Of a stretch of 46,166 nt of DNA, positions 33,662 to 44,340 are shown one piece after another (position 1 is the stretch's first letter; every line of letters starts with the position of its first letter). Source of the DNA: Thermomicrobiales bacterium (GTDB taxonomy: Bacteria; Chloroflexota; Chloroflexia; Thermomicrobiales; CADCWN01); the NCBI GenBank assembly GCA_030446685.1, contig JAUJMV010000002.1, positions 90,400-136,565 on the forward strand. The letters are read 5' to 3'. The notes beneath the pieces were generated by a model, which ran no database searches, was not told the DNA's origin, and saw only the letters and a program-made list of their open reading frames with translations. A program made the position numbers and the translations under genes.

Positions 33662-33793
33662 CCACGATCCAGCCCTGTCATCCTGAGCCGCGGCGAAGGA
33701 TCGCGGTGATGGGGGCCGGGGTGGTCGTGCCCCCCCCGGGCGCCCACGGGGGCGCTCCCTCGCTCCCCGCACGATGACAGGGCTGGATCGTGG
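33662..33793. mobile_element. 132-bp MITE-like element with 21-bp perfect terminal inverted repeats
   Basis: The ends are 33662-33682 and 33773-33793, exact inverse copies starting CCACGATCCAGCCCTGTCAT. The interior begins with the 27-bp dispersed repeat (33676-33702) also seen at 16267-16342 and is otherwise GC-rich and non-coding. No flanking target-site duplication is evident by eye. It sits where the vapC gene is lost. Confidence 0.75.
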
Positions 33794-33879
33794 GCGCTGC
33801 CCGGCGGCACCAACTTCCCAACATGCGGCTTGCTGTAAGGTGGCGGCGTGTGGCCGCGTGTCCCGCTGGGAGGTGGTGA

Positions 33880-34673
33880 GTGCGGATCATCGCGATCGAC
33901 TGGTCCGGCGCGCGGCAGAACGCCGGAAAGACGATCTGGTTGGCCGAGGCGCGCGACGGCCGGCTCGCGCGCCTGGAAAACGGGCGCGACCGCGAGGCGA
34001 TCGCCGATCACCTGATCGCCGAGGCCCGGCGCGACCCGGCGCTGGTCGTCGGCTTCGACTTCGCCTTCTCCCTGCCCGCCTGGTTCCTCGACGGGCGCGG
34101 GCTCGCCGGACGCTCCCGACCTCTGGGCACTGGCCGCGCGCGAGGGCGAGGACTGGCTGGGCGCCTGCGAGCCGCCGTTCTGGGGCCGACCCGGTAAGGG
34201 ACGGCCGGCGCTGGTCGAACCCTTCCGCTGGACCGACCGCGCGGTGCCGAAGACCGGGGCATCGCGCCCAAGTCGGTCTTCCAGATCGGCGGCGCCGGCG
34301 CGGTCGGCACCGGCTCGCTGCGCGGGATGCCGACCCTGCGCCGCCTGCGCGACGCCGGGTTCTCGATCTGGCCGTTCGACCCGCCAAGTGGGCCGCGAGT
34401 GGTCGAGATCTACCCGCGCCTGCTGACCGGCCGAGTCGTCAAGTCGGACCCCGCCGGGCGCGCCGCGCACCTGGCCGCGCACCAGCCCGACCTGCCGCGC
34501 CACCTGCGTCAGAAGGCTTCCGACGACGACAGCGCCTTCGACGCGGCGCTCTCGGCCCTGGTTATGGCGGAGCACCAGGGCGATCTCCCGCGCTGCCCGC
34601 GCTCGCCAGCCCGCGGCTGCGGCGCGAAGGCGTCATCTGGCACCCGCGCTGGCGGGAGGACCCCACGCCGTAG
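33880..34673 (+). CDS. DUF429 family protein (RNase H-like fold), frameshifted
   Basis: Predicted nuclease-superfamily protein of unknown role. The opening MRIIAIDWSGARQNAGKTIW carries the first acidic residue of the RNase H-like fold, and VVGFDFAFSLPAWFLDG supplies the second. After a frame change near 34105 the sequence continues WALAAREGEDWLGACEPPFW, after another near 34255 APKSVFQIGGAGAVGTGSLR and VVEIYPRLLTGRVVKSD (conserved E-x-YP), DDDSAFDAALSALVMAEH, and after a third near 34590 it ends REGVIWHPRWREDPTP. These ends match the family. The GTG at 33880 has GGGAGGTGG upstream. I take the breaks as sequencing errors; restored length is about 264 aa. The 34 bp after the stop lead into the M42 gene. 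Confidence 0.65.
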
Positions 34674-34717
34674 GGGGCTTCACCGGCGTACGGCGACTGA
34701 CGATTGGAGGAGTACCG

Positions 34718-35786
34718 ATGCGCGACGAGTCCCGCGATTTCCTGTTCCGGCTGCTGGAGGCGGCCGGGCCGTCGAACTACGAGGCCGAGGCGGCGCGCGT
34801 CTGGCGGGCCGAGGCGGAGGGCTTCTGCGCCGCCGTCACCGCCGACGTGAACGGCAACGCGATCGCCCGGCTGCGCGACGACGCGGCCGAGGGCGCGCCC
34901 AAGGTGCTGCTCACCGGCCACATTGATGAAATCGGCCTGATCGTCACCCACCTCAACGACAACGGCACGCTCGCCTTCCGCGGCATCGGCGGCTGGGACC
35001 CGCAGGTGCTGGTCGGCCAGCGCGTGCGCGTCCTGGCGCGCGGCGGCGCGCTGACCGGCGTGGTCGGCCGCAAGGCGATCCACCTGCTGCGGGGCGAGGA
35101 CCGCGACCGCGCCGTCAAGCTGGAAGATCTCTGGATCGACCTCGGGTTCGCCAAGAAGGAAGAAACGGCCGGGCGGGTGCGCGTCGGCGACCCGGCGGTG
35201 ATCGACGCGAAGCCGGTGCTGCTCGAGAACGGCCTGATCGCCTCCCGCGCGCTCGACGACCGCTGCTGCGCCTTCATCGCCCTGGAGGCGCTGCGCCTCC
35301 TCGCCGAGGGCGACGCCCCCTACGCCGATGTCTACGCCGCCGCGACGGTGCAGGAGGAGATCACCATGCGCGGCGCCCGCACCGTCGCCGCAGCCCTCGC
35401 GCCGGACGTGGCGATCGCCCTCGACGTGACCCACGCCAGCGACCGCCCCGGCGTGTCGGCGGAGGAGGTCGGCGAGCACGGCTGCGGCAGCGGCGCGGCG
35501 ATCAACCGGGGCAGCGTCTCCAACGAGGCCCTCGTCGACCTGCTGATCGCCACCGCCGAGCGCGAGGGCCTGGCGTACACCCTGGAGGCGGCCGGCGGGC
35601 GCAGCGGCACCGACGCCGACGCCCTGGTCGTCACCGGCAAGGGCTGGCGGGCGGCGTCGTCTCGGTCCCCTGCCGCTACATGCACTCCCCGGTCGAGGTC
35701 GTCAGCCTCGCCGACCTGGACACCTGCGGCCTCCTGGCCGCCGCCATCCGCGCGATCGGCCCGGAGACCGATTTCACCCCCGCTGA
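34718..35786 (+). CDS. M42 family metallo-aminopeptidase, frameshifted near the 3' end
   Basis: Di-zinc aminopeptidase (PepA/TET/FrvX type) forming dodecamers that trim peptides in the cytosol. Motifs: VLLTGHIDEIGLIVTHLNDN (first zinc His and Asp), ASRALDDRCCAFIALEAL (bridging Asp), AATVQEEITMRGARTVAAAL (catalytic Glu pair), AIALDVTHASDRPG, and after a frame change near 35650 CRYMHSPVEVVSLADLD (last zinc His). That break equals one missing G in a run. The frame then runs through the heptamer array at 35791; adding one C to the C5 run at 35776-35780 would put TGA 35784-35786 in frame, directly before the array, as at other loci, so I end the gene there. The ATG at 34718 has GGAGGAG upstream. 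Confidence 0.8.
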
Positions 35787-35790
35787 CGGT

Positions 35791-35887
35791 GCTGAGTGGC
35801 GAGTGCTGAGTGCTGAGTGGAATAGCGGCGCGTCACCCGGCGTGCCGGAACAGCGCCACCTCACCGCCTTCCCCCCACTCAGCGCTC
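35791..35887. repeat. Paired inverted heptamer arrays after the M42 gene
   Basis: Left arm GCTGAGT, GGCGAGT, GCTGAGT x2, GGAATAG (35791-35825); right arm CCCACTC, AGCGCTC (35874-35887), the inverse. The loop is about 48 nt. Confidence 0.75.
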
Positions 35888-36294
35888 AGCCAGGGTCTGT
35901 GCAACGTCGCCGTCGAGGCGGGGCGAGCGGCGTCGCGGGCGCCGAGGCGGGGCCTGGGCGACCGACCGCGACCAGTCCGCACCTGTTCTGCGGCGCCCCG
36001 CCGCACGCGGCGCGCACCGACCGCCCGGACGGCGAAGAGACACCGGGCGGCCCCGGCTGCCCCCTTGTCGCGGCCCGCGTGCCGCGCGCCGCTGCGGGGC
36101 CGGCGCGGCGCGGGGGGAAGTGGGGGCAAAATGGGGAGATTCGGGGGCGGTCGGTGCGGCGCCGGGAAACGAGATTTCCTTGGCACGACGAGAGAAGAAG
36201 GTCGCCGAGGCGTTCGTTTGGTGATTTTCATGTTTTTGCTCCTTGTGTGCCGCCGGCGTCGGCGTGCGCCGCACGAACGGCCCCGCGGGGCGGG

Positions 36295-36483
36295 ATGGCT
36301 ACCTTCACTGCCCTGACCATCCCTACTCGCACAGGGGCGACCACCGGGGTCAACGCTGCCGCCGCGGCGGTCGGGGCGGCACGGCACGATGCGCGAGGAA
36401 AGGGGGATGCGATCGCCGACCTTGAAGAGTCACTCGTCATTGGGCATTTCTCCGCGCACCGGGTACAATACCCCGCTTGGTGA
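36295..36483 (+). CDS. Possible 62-aa protein fragment
   Basis: Reads MATFTALTIPTRTGATTGVN followed by an Ala-rich stretch and DAIADLEESLVIGHFSAHRV. The opening loosely resembles N-termini of small phage structural proteins, but the match is slight and the ribosome binding site (GGGGCGGG) is ambiguous in this base composition. The end overlaps the promoter of the next gene. Could be chance. Confidence 0.2.
   Translation: MATFTALTIPTRTGATTGVNAAAAAVGAARHDARGKGDAIADLEESLVIGHFSAHRVQYPAW
36440..36469 (+). promoter_or_regulatory. Promoter of the NAD-epimerase gene
   Basis: TTGGGC (36440-36445), an 18-bp spacer, TACAAT (36464-36469), 127 bp before the start codon. Confidence 0.5.
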
Positions 36484-36550
36484 CAGGCGATCGCGGTCGT
36501 CCGCGCGCCGCCCGGTGCGGCGCCGATGAGCGCGCGTTGTCCGCGCGCCG

Positions 36551-36588
36551 GCCACTCGCTACGTGCTACTCGCTACTGCGCGCTACTG
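36551..36588. repeat. Heptamer array (GCTACTC-type) upstream of the NAD-epimerase gene
   Basis: GCCACTC, GCTACGT, GCTACTC, GCTACTG in exact period 7, then after three bases another GCTACTG. It ends immediately before the GGGGGAAG ribosome binding site. No inverse partner is seen nearby. Confidence 0.7.
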
Positions 36589-36595
36589 GGGGAAG

Positions 36596-37651
36596 ATGGT
36601 GCGCCTGGCTCGACCGACCGTGCTGGTGACCGGCGGCGCGGGATTCCTGGGGATCAACCTGCTGCGCTACCTCGACGCCAGGGGCTACGACCTGGTGTCG
36701 CTCGACATGGCCGACTTCACCTATCCCGACATGAAGGAGCGGGTCTTCATCGTCCGCGGCGATATCCGCGATATGGGGGCCGTCGAGCGGGCGATGAAGG
36801 GCGTCGACCTCGTCGTCCACGCGGCGGCGGCGCTGCCCCTCTACTCCCCGGAGGACATCTACACGACCGATGTCGAGGGGACGCGCAACGTGCTGACGGT
36901 CGCCGAGCGGCACGGGGTCAGGCGCGCGGTCCACATCTCGTCCACCGCCGTCTACGGCATCCTCGACCACCACCCGCTGGTCGAGGACGACCGGCTGGTG
37001 GGGTCGGCCCCTACGGCGAGGCGAAGATCCAGGCCGAGGAGGTCTGCCTGGAGTTCCGCCGGCGCGGCATGGTCGTGCCGATCATCCGGCCCAAATCGTT
37101 CGTCGGCCCGGAGCGCCTCGGCGTCTTCGCCATGCTCTACGACTGGGCGCTCGGCGGGCACGACTTCCCGATGATCGGCGACGGCAAGAACCGCTACCAG
37201 TTGCTCGATGTGGAGGACCTCTGCGACGCCATCTGCCTCTGCCTGACGCTGCCCGACGACCGGGTCAACGACACTTTCAACATCGGCGCGGCGGAGTACA
37301 CCACCTGGGGCGAGGACCAGCAGGCGGTGCTCGACCAGGCCGGCTTCGGCGGCCGGGTCCGCCCCTTCCCGGCCGAGCCGATGATCTGGAGCTTGCGCGC
37401 CCTGGAGAAAGCTGCGGGTCTCGCCGATCTACAAGTGGGTCTACGAGACGGCGTCGAAGGATTCCTTCGTGTCGATCGAGAAGGCGCAGCGCCAGCTCGG
37501 CTTCCGGCCGCAGCACTCCAACAAGGACGCGCTGCTGCGCAACTTCCAGTGGTACATCGCCCACCGCGACAGCTTCGAGAAGCAGTCCGGCGTCTCCCAC
37601 CGCGTCCCCTGGAAGCAGGGGGCGCTCGGCCTCGCCAAGCTCTTCTTCTAG
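36596..37651 (+). CDS. NAD-dependent epimerase/dehydratase (extended SDR), frameshifted
   Basis: Nucleotide-sugar or steroid-type extended SDR. The Rossmann motif is TVLVTGGAGFLGINLLRYLD; then VFIVRGDIRDMGAVERAM, VDLVVHAAAALPLYSPED, AVHISSTAVYGILDHHPLVE (catalytic Ser/Thr) and, after a frame change near 37010, GPYGEAKIQAEEVCLEF with the Y-x-x-x-K pair, IIRPKSFVGPERLGVFAML and LLDVEDLCDAICLCL. A second break near 37413 is an extra A in AAA; the C-terminus then reads YKWVYETASKDSFVSIEKAQ, RQLGFRPQHSNKDALLRNF and ends LGLAKLFF. Restored length is about 351 aa. The ATG at 36596 has GGGGGAAG upstream. The likely role is modification of an activated sugar; the product is unknown. Confidence 0.8.
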
Positions 37652-37743
37652 CGCCCGGCGGCCGGTTCCCGAGAGCAACGTGAGGGTGAGGGCGGCATGA
37701 GGCCACCGATCAGCGCCGGCCCGACGACGCGCGCGGCAGGCGG

Positions 37744-38022
37744 ATGGGGCTCGGCATCGCGATTGGTGCCACATTCGGCATTTGGGGCGCTGCGGTGTTC
37801 GACAACCTCGCCCTGGGACTCGGCACCGGTATCGCCATGGGGGTCGCCATTGGGGCCGACCTCAAACGGATGGCGACTGGCATTTCGATCGGCGCCGTGA
37901 TGGGTGTGACGACGCTCGGCGTAGCGCTTGACAACCTTGCCCTGGGCACCGGCATCGGGGTCGCCATCGGGGCCGCCATCGGCGCCGCCCTCGACAGCCG
38001 GGGCGGGCACGGGGGCGAGTGA
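37744..38022 (+). CDS. Glycine-zipper membrane protein with internal duplication
   Basis: 92 aa, almost entirely small and hydrophobic residues with GxxxG repeats: MGLGIAIGATFGIWGAAVFD, NLALGLGTGIAMGVAIGADL, then ISIGAVMGVTTLGVALDNLA and LGTGIGVAIGAAIGAALDS. Residues 5-40 and 48-83 are clearly two copies of one unit, each containing DNLALG-T-GI. It would form two to four packed membrane helices, as in glycine-zipper proteins, whose roles range from envelope lipoproteins to pore formers. There is no signal peptide cleavage site. Start choice (ATG 37744) is uncertain because the ribosome binding site is weak. Not recognised further. Confidence 0.6.
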   Translation: MGLGIAIGATFGIWGAAVFDNLALGLGTGIAMGVAIGADLKRMATGISIGAVMGVTTLGVALDNLALGTGIGVAIGAAIGAALDSRGGHGGE

Positions 38023-38074
38023 GCCAGATCTTACTCGTTGGGAGCACCCGGCGTCACAAAGCCCATGCCGTCAC

Positions 38075-38165
38075 GCGACACTGGCGCCACGGCGGCCTAG
38101 TTAATGGGATCTGCCCTGCCGCGACACTGGCGCCACGGCGGCGCTAGCTTGGATCTGCTCCTGCC
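38075..38165. repeat. Two tandem ~46-bp direct repeats (iteron-like)
   Basis: GCGACACTGGCGCCACGGCGG occurs at 38075-38095 and 38121-38141, followed in both by a CTAG-containing spacer and GGATCTG. Each unit contains the palindrome TGGCGCCA. They lie 130-220 bp upstream of an antitoxin gene and may be operators. Confidence 0.65.
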
Positions 38166-38295
38166 TACCAGCGGCGTGGTCGCGCGAGACGCTTGCACCG
38201 CATTCCCAAGGAGTAGAGGCTGTCGGCCGGTCGAGTGGCAACGGTGCGCCAAGTTCTTCAAGCCGCTCGCTCCGCAGGTGAGGAGATTCATCGCC

Positions 38296-38517
38296 ATGGC
38301 GATTGAAACGCTGTCCATTGCGTTCGATGCCGACGTTGCCGAGGAGGCGCGACAGCGCGCCGGATCGCATGGGCTCTCCCGGTTCGTCAATGCCGCCGTG
38401 CGCCAATATCTGCAAGCCATACGCTTGCAGGAACTGGAAGAGGAATTGGCAGTCGAGTACGGGCCGATCCCCGACGAGATCAAGCAGCAGGCTGCCGTGG
38501 TGGAATGGCCGTCATAG
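38296..38517 (+). CDS. CopG/MazE-like ribbon-helix-helix antitoxin, orphan
   Basis: 73 aa: MAIETLSIAFDADVAEEARQ and RAGSHGLSRFVNAAVRQYLQ make a ribbon-helix-helix DNA-binding domain (the HG-LSRFVN-A pattern of CopG-type antitoxins); the tail EYGPIPDEIKQQAAVVEWPS has the GPIP-E/D-E motif common in MazE-type antitoxins paired with MazF. The ATG at 38296 follows GTGAGGAGA. A start codon 13 nt inside its 3' end (38505) would be the place for the toxin, but only a short remnant follows. Two tandem direct repeats upstream may be its binding sites. Confidence 0.75.
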   Translation: MAIETLSIAFDADVAEEARQRAGSHGLSRFVNAAVRQYLQAIRLQELEEELAVEYGPIPDEIKQQAAVVEWPS

Positions 38518-38600
38518 TTCCGCCACCACCGGCGCGCGGCCACCTCATCCTCGATGTCGGCTTGTCCGGAGCGACCCCATGCATGCCCGCGTGCAAGTCA
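38505..38600 (+). pseudogene. Possible MazF-like toxin remnant
   Basis: Overlaps the antitoxin by 13 nt and starts MAVIVPPPPARGHLILDVGL, loosely like the RGEVWLVDLDP opening of MazF/PemK toxins, then decays into unrelated sequence. The overlap is the best argument; the sequence match is weak. Confidence 0.3.
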
Positions 38601-38691
38601 TTCCGGTTTAGCACGTCAAGCGGCCGCGGCTACCGGTCGTGGTGCGGAGCCGGCGCAGCTCCGCCACTCGGAGCCCGCTGGCGCGCGGTCC

Positions 38692-39141
38692 CTATGCCGG
38701 CTCGTAATTGACCGGGTAGCCGGCGAAGCGGCATTCGAGGTGGATCTGCGCGTGCTGCGGCCCGGCCCAGCGGCAGCCGGCACAGTGGCTGGCGGCGTAG
38801 AGGTGGTCGAAGAGGACCTGATTCATCGTCGTCAGGGGGCGGTCGAGCGCCAGGCGCTTGTACTCCTCGCGCACCGCCCGATCGAGATCGCGCGGCAGGC
38901 AGAGCGGGTACTGAACCTGGTATTCCGCCCCGCTGACGCCGTCCTCCAGGATCAGGACCTCGACGGTGTCGCCCTCCTCCCGCTGCATCAGGCGCTCGCG
39001 CAGGCGCAGCACGCCCCAGTCGACGCCGGCCATCGCCGAGAGGTACTGCAACAGCCGCGCCCGGTCGATCGTCCGCGTCGCCAGCCGCTCCAGGAGCGGC
39101 CGCACCCGTTGCACGACCTGCTGCGTCGCCCGGTGCGTCAT
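38692..39141 (-). CDS. Hypothetical protein with C-terminal Cys/His cluster
   Basis: 149 aa, not recognised. The N-terminal part (VQRVRPLLERLATRTIDRAR) is helical; the middle has GDTVEVLILEDGVSGAEYQV and YPLCLPRDLDRAVREEYKRL; the C-terminus contains SHCAGCRWAGPQHAQIHLEC, a C-x2-C ... H-x5-C arrangement that could bind a metal. No signal peptide or membrane segment. The ATG 39141 has GAGGAGG upstream. The gene follows thiM in the same direction, across a heptamer-array pair, but nothing else links it to thiamine metabolism. Confidence 0.65.
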   Translation of the reverse strand: MTHRATQQVVQRVRPLLERLATRTIDRARLLQYLSAMAGVDWGVLRLRERLMQREEGDTVEVLILEDGVSGAEYQVQYPLCLPRDLDRAVREEYKRLALDRPLTTMNQVLFDHLYAASHCAGCRWAGPQHAQIHLECRFAGYPVNYEPA

Positions 39142-39153
39142 CGGGTCCTCCTC

Positions 39154-39242
39154 GTGGGCCGTGGGCCGTGCGCCGCCGGCCGTGAATCATCGCGTCGCGC
39201 GCCGCGCAGCCCGCGCCCCACCGCCTACGGCCCGCGCTCCAC
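39154..39242. repeat. Paired inverted heptamer arrays between thiM and the 38692 gene
   Basis: Left arm GTGGGCC x2, GTGCGCC, GCCGGCC, GTGAATC (39154-39188), just upstream of the 38692 gene's ribosome binding site on the minus strand. Right arm GCCCCAC, CGCCTAC, GGCCCGC, GCTCCAC (39215-39242) contains the thiM stop codon (39225-39227). Confidence 0.75.
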
Positions 39243-40037
39243 CTCGATCCGCACCCCCGCCGTGCCGGTGTGCCGCAGCGCGGCGACCTCGTCGAGCAGG
39301 CGGGCGCGGAAGGTGCCGGGGCCGGGCTCGCCGGCGGCGGCGCGCTCGGCGGCGAGCCCGTAGGTGGCGAGGCCGAGCGCGGTCTGCAGGGCGATGTCCC
39401 GGTCGGCGGTCAGCATGATCCCGATCGCGGCGGTCGCCATGCAACCCGACCCGGTGATCCGCCCGAGCAGCGGGTGCCCGTTGTGGATCGCCAGGGTCCG
39501 GCCCCCGCCGACGACGAAGTCGACCGGCCCGGTGACCGCCGTGACGAGGCCGAACCGCGCGGCGGCCGCCTCCGCCACCTTGCGCGGGTCCTCGCCGCCG
39601 ACCGCGTCGACGCCACGGACCTTGCCGGAGCCGACCAGCGCCCCGATCTCCCCGCGGTTGCCGCGCAGCACCGCGATCGGCAACTCGTGCAGCAGGCGTA
39701 GCGCGCTCTCGGTGCGGAAGCGGGTCGCCCCCGCGCCGACCGGATCGAGGACGATCGGGACGCGCGCCGCCGCCGCCGCGCGCCCGGCCAGCAGCATCGC
39801 CTCGATCTCCCCCGCCGAGAGGGTGCCGATGTTGAGGCAGAGCGCCCCGGCGACGGCGGCCATCTCGGCGACCTCCTCCGGCGCGTAGGCCATCACCGGC
39901 GAGGCGCCGTAGCCGAGCGTCAGGTTTGCCACGTCGTTGGTGACGACGACGTTGGTGATGTGGTGGATCAGCGGCTGGTTGACCGCGACGTGCGTCAGCG
40001 AGCGGATCGCCGCGGTCGCGTAGTTCGTCCCACTCAT
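39225..40037 (-). CDS. thiM: Hydroxyethylthiazole kinase
   Basis: Phosphorylates 4-methyl-5-(2-hydroxyethyl)thiazole for thiamine salvage. A 270-aa ribokinase-like fold with family signatures: PLIHHITNVVVTNDVANLTL (substrate site), YGASPVMAYAPEEVAEM, VPIVLDPVGAGATRFRTES, LRGNRGEIGAL, and the phosphate-binding GRITGSGCMATAAIGIMLTA with the catalytic Cys/Gly loop. The ATG at 40037 has GAGGAGG upstream. No TPP riboswitch is visible in the short gap to mutS; a heptamer-array pair occupies it instead. No other thiamine genes are in the window, so salvage only is implied here. Confidence 0.93.
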   Translation of the reverse strand: MSGTNYATAAIRSLTHVAVNQPLIHHITNVVVTNDVANLTLGYGASPVMAYAPEEVAEMAAVAGALCLNIGTLSAGEIEAMLLAGRAAAAARVPIVLDPVGAGATRFRTESALRLLHELPIAVLRGNRGEIGALVGSGKVRGVDAVGGEDPRKVAEAAAARFGLVTAVTGPVDFVVGGGRTLAIHNGHPLLGRITGSGCMATAAIGIMLTADRDIALQTALGLATYGLAAERAAAGEPGPGTFRARLLDEVAALRHTGTAGVRIEVERGP

Positions 40038-40056
40038 CCCAAGACCTCCTCGTCCC

Positions 40057-40165
40057 GGTTGAAGGTTGCAGCTGCAGGGTTGCAGGGTCCGTCTGGCGCG
40101 AAAGGCGCGAGCGGGCTGTGCCGCTTACGCGCGCCCTTCAGCCCCCAATTGTCGCCCTTTCATCC

Positions 40166-40177
<12 letters not shown>
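40057..40177. repeat. Paired inverted heptamer arrays between mutS and thiM
   Basis: Left arm GGTTGAA, GGTTGCA, GCTGCAG, GGTTGCA, GGGTCCG (40057-40091) lies just upstream of thiM's start region. Right arm CCTCAAC, CTTCAAC (40164-40177) contains the mutS stop codon (40166-40168). The loop is about 72 nt. Confidence 0.75.
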
Positions 40178-42847
<2,670 letters not shown>

Positions 42848-42910
42848 CGGTCCTCAAGCGCGCGGTCGGGGTCGGGTTTCGAGGTGAACGTACAGGTGCT
42901 GCCGGCCTGC

Positions 42911-42939
42911 ATTATACGCGGTGGGAGGTGCTGGCTCAA
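42911..42939 (-). promoter_or_regulatory. Sigma-70-type promoter of mutS
   Basis: Minus strand TTGAGC (42934-42939), a 17-bp spacer, TATAAT (42911-42916). Identical -35 and spacing to the promoter at 1961-1989. The rest of the gap 42848-43089 shows nothing further. Confidence 0.75.
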
Positions 42940-43089
42940 GTCACCCTAGCTCGCCTGCAGCACAATGGGGCAACCAGGTTGGACCGTAGGCCCCGTGCCT
43001 TCTCCTCAACTTCTGCTGCTTCGGAACGGTGCAGGGAGCAGCGATTTGTTATGCAGCCGTCGTCATAGGCAGGGTGTGGCCGGGCCGCA

Positions 43090-44340
43090 TCAACTATCGG
43101 CGGGCGGCGCCCCCACTCGATCAGCCGTGCCCACCCCGCGCCCCGCGATCTGCCGGAGCACGTCGTTCAGCGTGCGGCAGTGCGCGGCCCAGCTATAGCG
43201 GCTGACGACGCGCTCGCGGGCGGCCCGGCCGAGCGCGCGGCGGCCGGCGGGGTCGTCCAGGAGCGCGGCGAGGGCGGCGGCGAGGCCCGCGCGGTCGCCC
43301 TCGCGGTAGAGGCGCCCCTCGCGTCCGTCGCGGACGATCCGGTCGAGCGGCGGGATGGCGGGGCAGACGGTCGGCAGGCCCATCGCGCCGTACTCGAAGA
43401 CCTTCAAGGGCGACCAGTAGAAGCCGAAGTGCCGCAGCGCCGGGTGGCGGGCCGGCTCGAAGGGCGCGACCCCGATGTCGGCGACCGCCAGGTGGCGCGG
43501 CACCTCGGCGTAGGGCAGCCGGCCGGCGAAGATGACGCGGTCGCCCGCCGCGCCCCAGCCCCGCACGGCCGCCGCCAGCGCCGGGCGCTCCGGGCCGTCG
43601 CCGATCAGCAGCGCGTGCAGGTCGGGGCGGGCCGGCAGCAGCCCACGCAGCGCGTCGAGCAGCGCCGCGACGCCGTGCCAGGGGCGGAAGCTGCCGGAGA
43701 AGGCGATCACCGGCACGCCCAGCGGGATGCCGAGTGCCGCGCGCGTCGCCGCGACCGCGGCGGGGTCGAGCCGAGTGGGGTCGAAGAGGTCGGTGTTGGC
43801 GCCCCAGGGCGCCTCGACGATCTGCCCAGGGCGGGCGAAAGGGCCGGCGGTCGTCGCCAGGGGCGTGACGATGCGGTCGGCGGCACGCGCCTGCCAGGCG
43901 GCCCAGCGGCGCAGGGGTCGCCCGAGCGCGCGGTCGAGCCGGTCCTTCGGCGTGCCGGGCGGGTCGTAGAGCGGGGCGTTGACCTCTAGCAGGCTGCCGA
44001 GGCGGTGCCGCCGCGCGTAGAGCAGCCCCGCGCCGGCGAAGTTGTAGTAGCGTTCCATCACCACGTCCGGCCCGAACGCCGCCCCCAGGCGCTCCAGCAC
44101 CGGCAGCAGTCCCAGCGACAGCGTCCGCGGCAGCCGCGAGTTGGCGACGAACGCCCGCCCGTCGCCCCCGGCCAGCGCCCAGACGCCCGCCGCCCGGCTT
44201 CCGCCATCCGCGCGCGGCCCGACCACCGCCAGGATCTCGTGCCCGCGCGCCGCCAGCCCCCGGCAGACCTCGACCACATGCGTCGAGCCGCCGACCGTCC
44301 CCGGCACCGGAATCCCCGCCGCGACGTAGAGGATCTTCAT
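43090..44340 (-). CDS. GT4-family glycosyltransferase
   Basis: Retaining glycosyltransferase of about 416 aa, probably in surface glycan assembly. The N-terminal domain starts MKILYVAAGIPVPGTVGGST with the glycine-rich nucleotide-sugar loop (GGSTHVVEVCRGLAARGHE); the C-terminal domain shows VPVIAFSGSFRPWHGVAALL, LHALLIGDGPERPAL, ADIGVAPFEPA and SPLKVFEYGAMGLPTVCPAI, where the usual E-x7-E is replaced by a related K-V-F-E-Y-G-AMG form. The ATG at 44340 overlaps the upstream methyltransferase stop as ATGA; the longer frame from 44379 is less likely. The acceptor is unknown. Confidence 0.87.
   Translation of the reverse strand: MKILYVAAGIPVPGTVGGSTHVVEVCRGLAARGHEILAVVGPRADGGSRAAGVWALAGGDGRAFVANSRLPRTLSLGLLPVLERLGAAFGPDVVMERYYNFAGAGLLYARRHRLGSLLEVNAPLYDPPGTPKDRLDRALGRPLRRWAAWQARAADRIVTPLATTAGPFARPGQIVEAPWGANTDLFDPTRLDPAAVAATRAALGIPLGVPVIAFSGSFRPWHGVAALLDALRGLLPARPDLHALLIGDGPERPALAAAVRGWGAAGDRVIFAGRLPYAEVPRHLAVADIGVAPFEPARHPALRHFGFYWSPLKVFEYGAMGLPTVCPAIPPLDRIVRDGREGRLYREGDRAGLAAALAALLDDPAGRRALGRAARERVVSRYSWAAHCRTLNDVLRQIAGRGVGTADRVGAPPADS

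Larger units (their letters stand above)
35888..36550. other. Mostly non-coding stretch before the NAD-epimerase gene
   Basis: About 660 bp. The GC-rich first half shows no gene. 36128-36234, read on the minus strand, resembles 16455-16566. A short frame (36295-36483) and a promoter (36440-36469) lie in the second half. Confidence 0.45.

Noticed and set aside
35833..36387. A minus-strand frame with a good AAGGAG and MKITKRTPRRPSS start near 36230.
   Set aside because: The rest is Pro/Arg-rich low-complexity sequence running through a heptamer arm, with no recognisable domain.
40038..40165. A TPP riboswitch upstream of thiM.
   Set aside because: The short gap lacks the CTGAGA and ACCTGATCTGG-type conserved boxes; it holds a heptamer-array pair instead.
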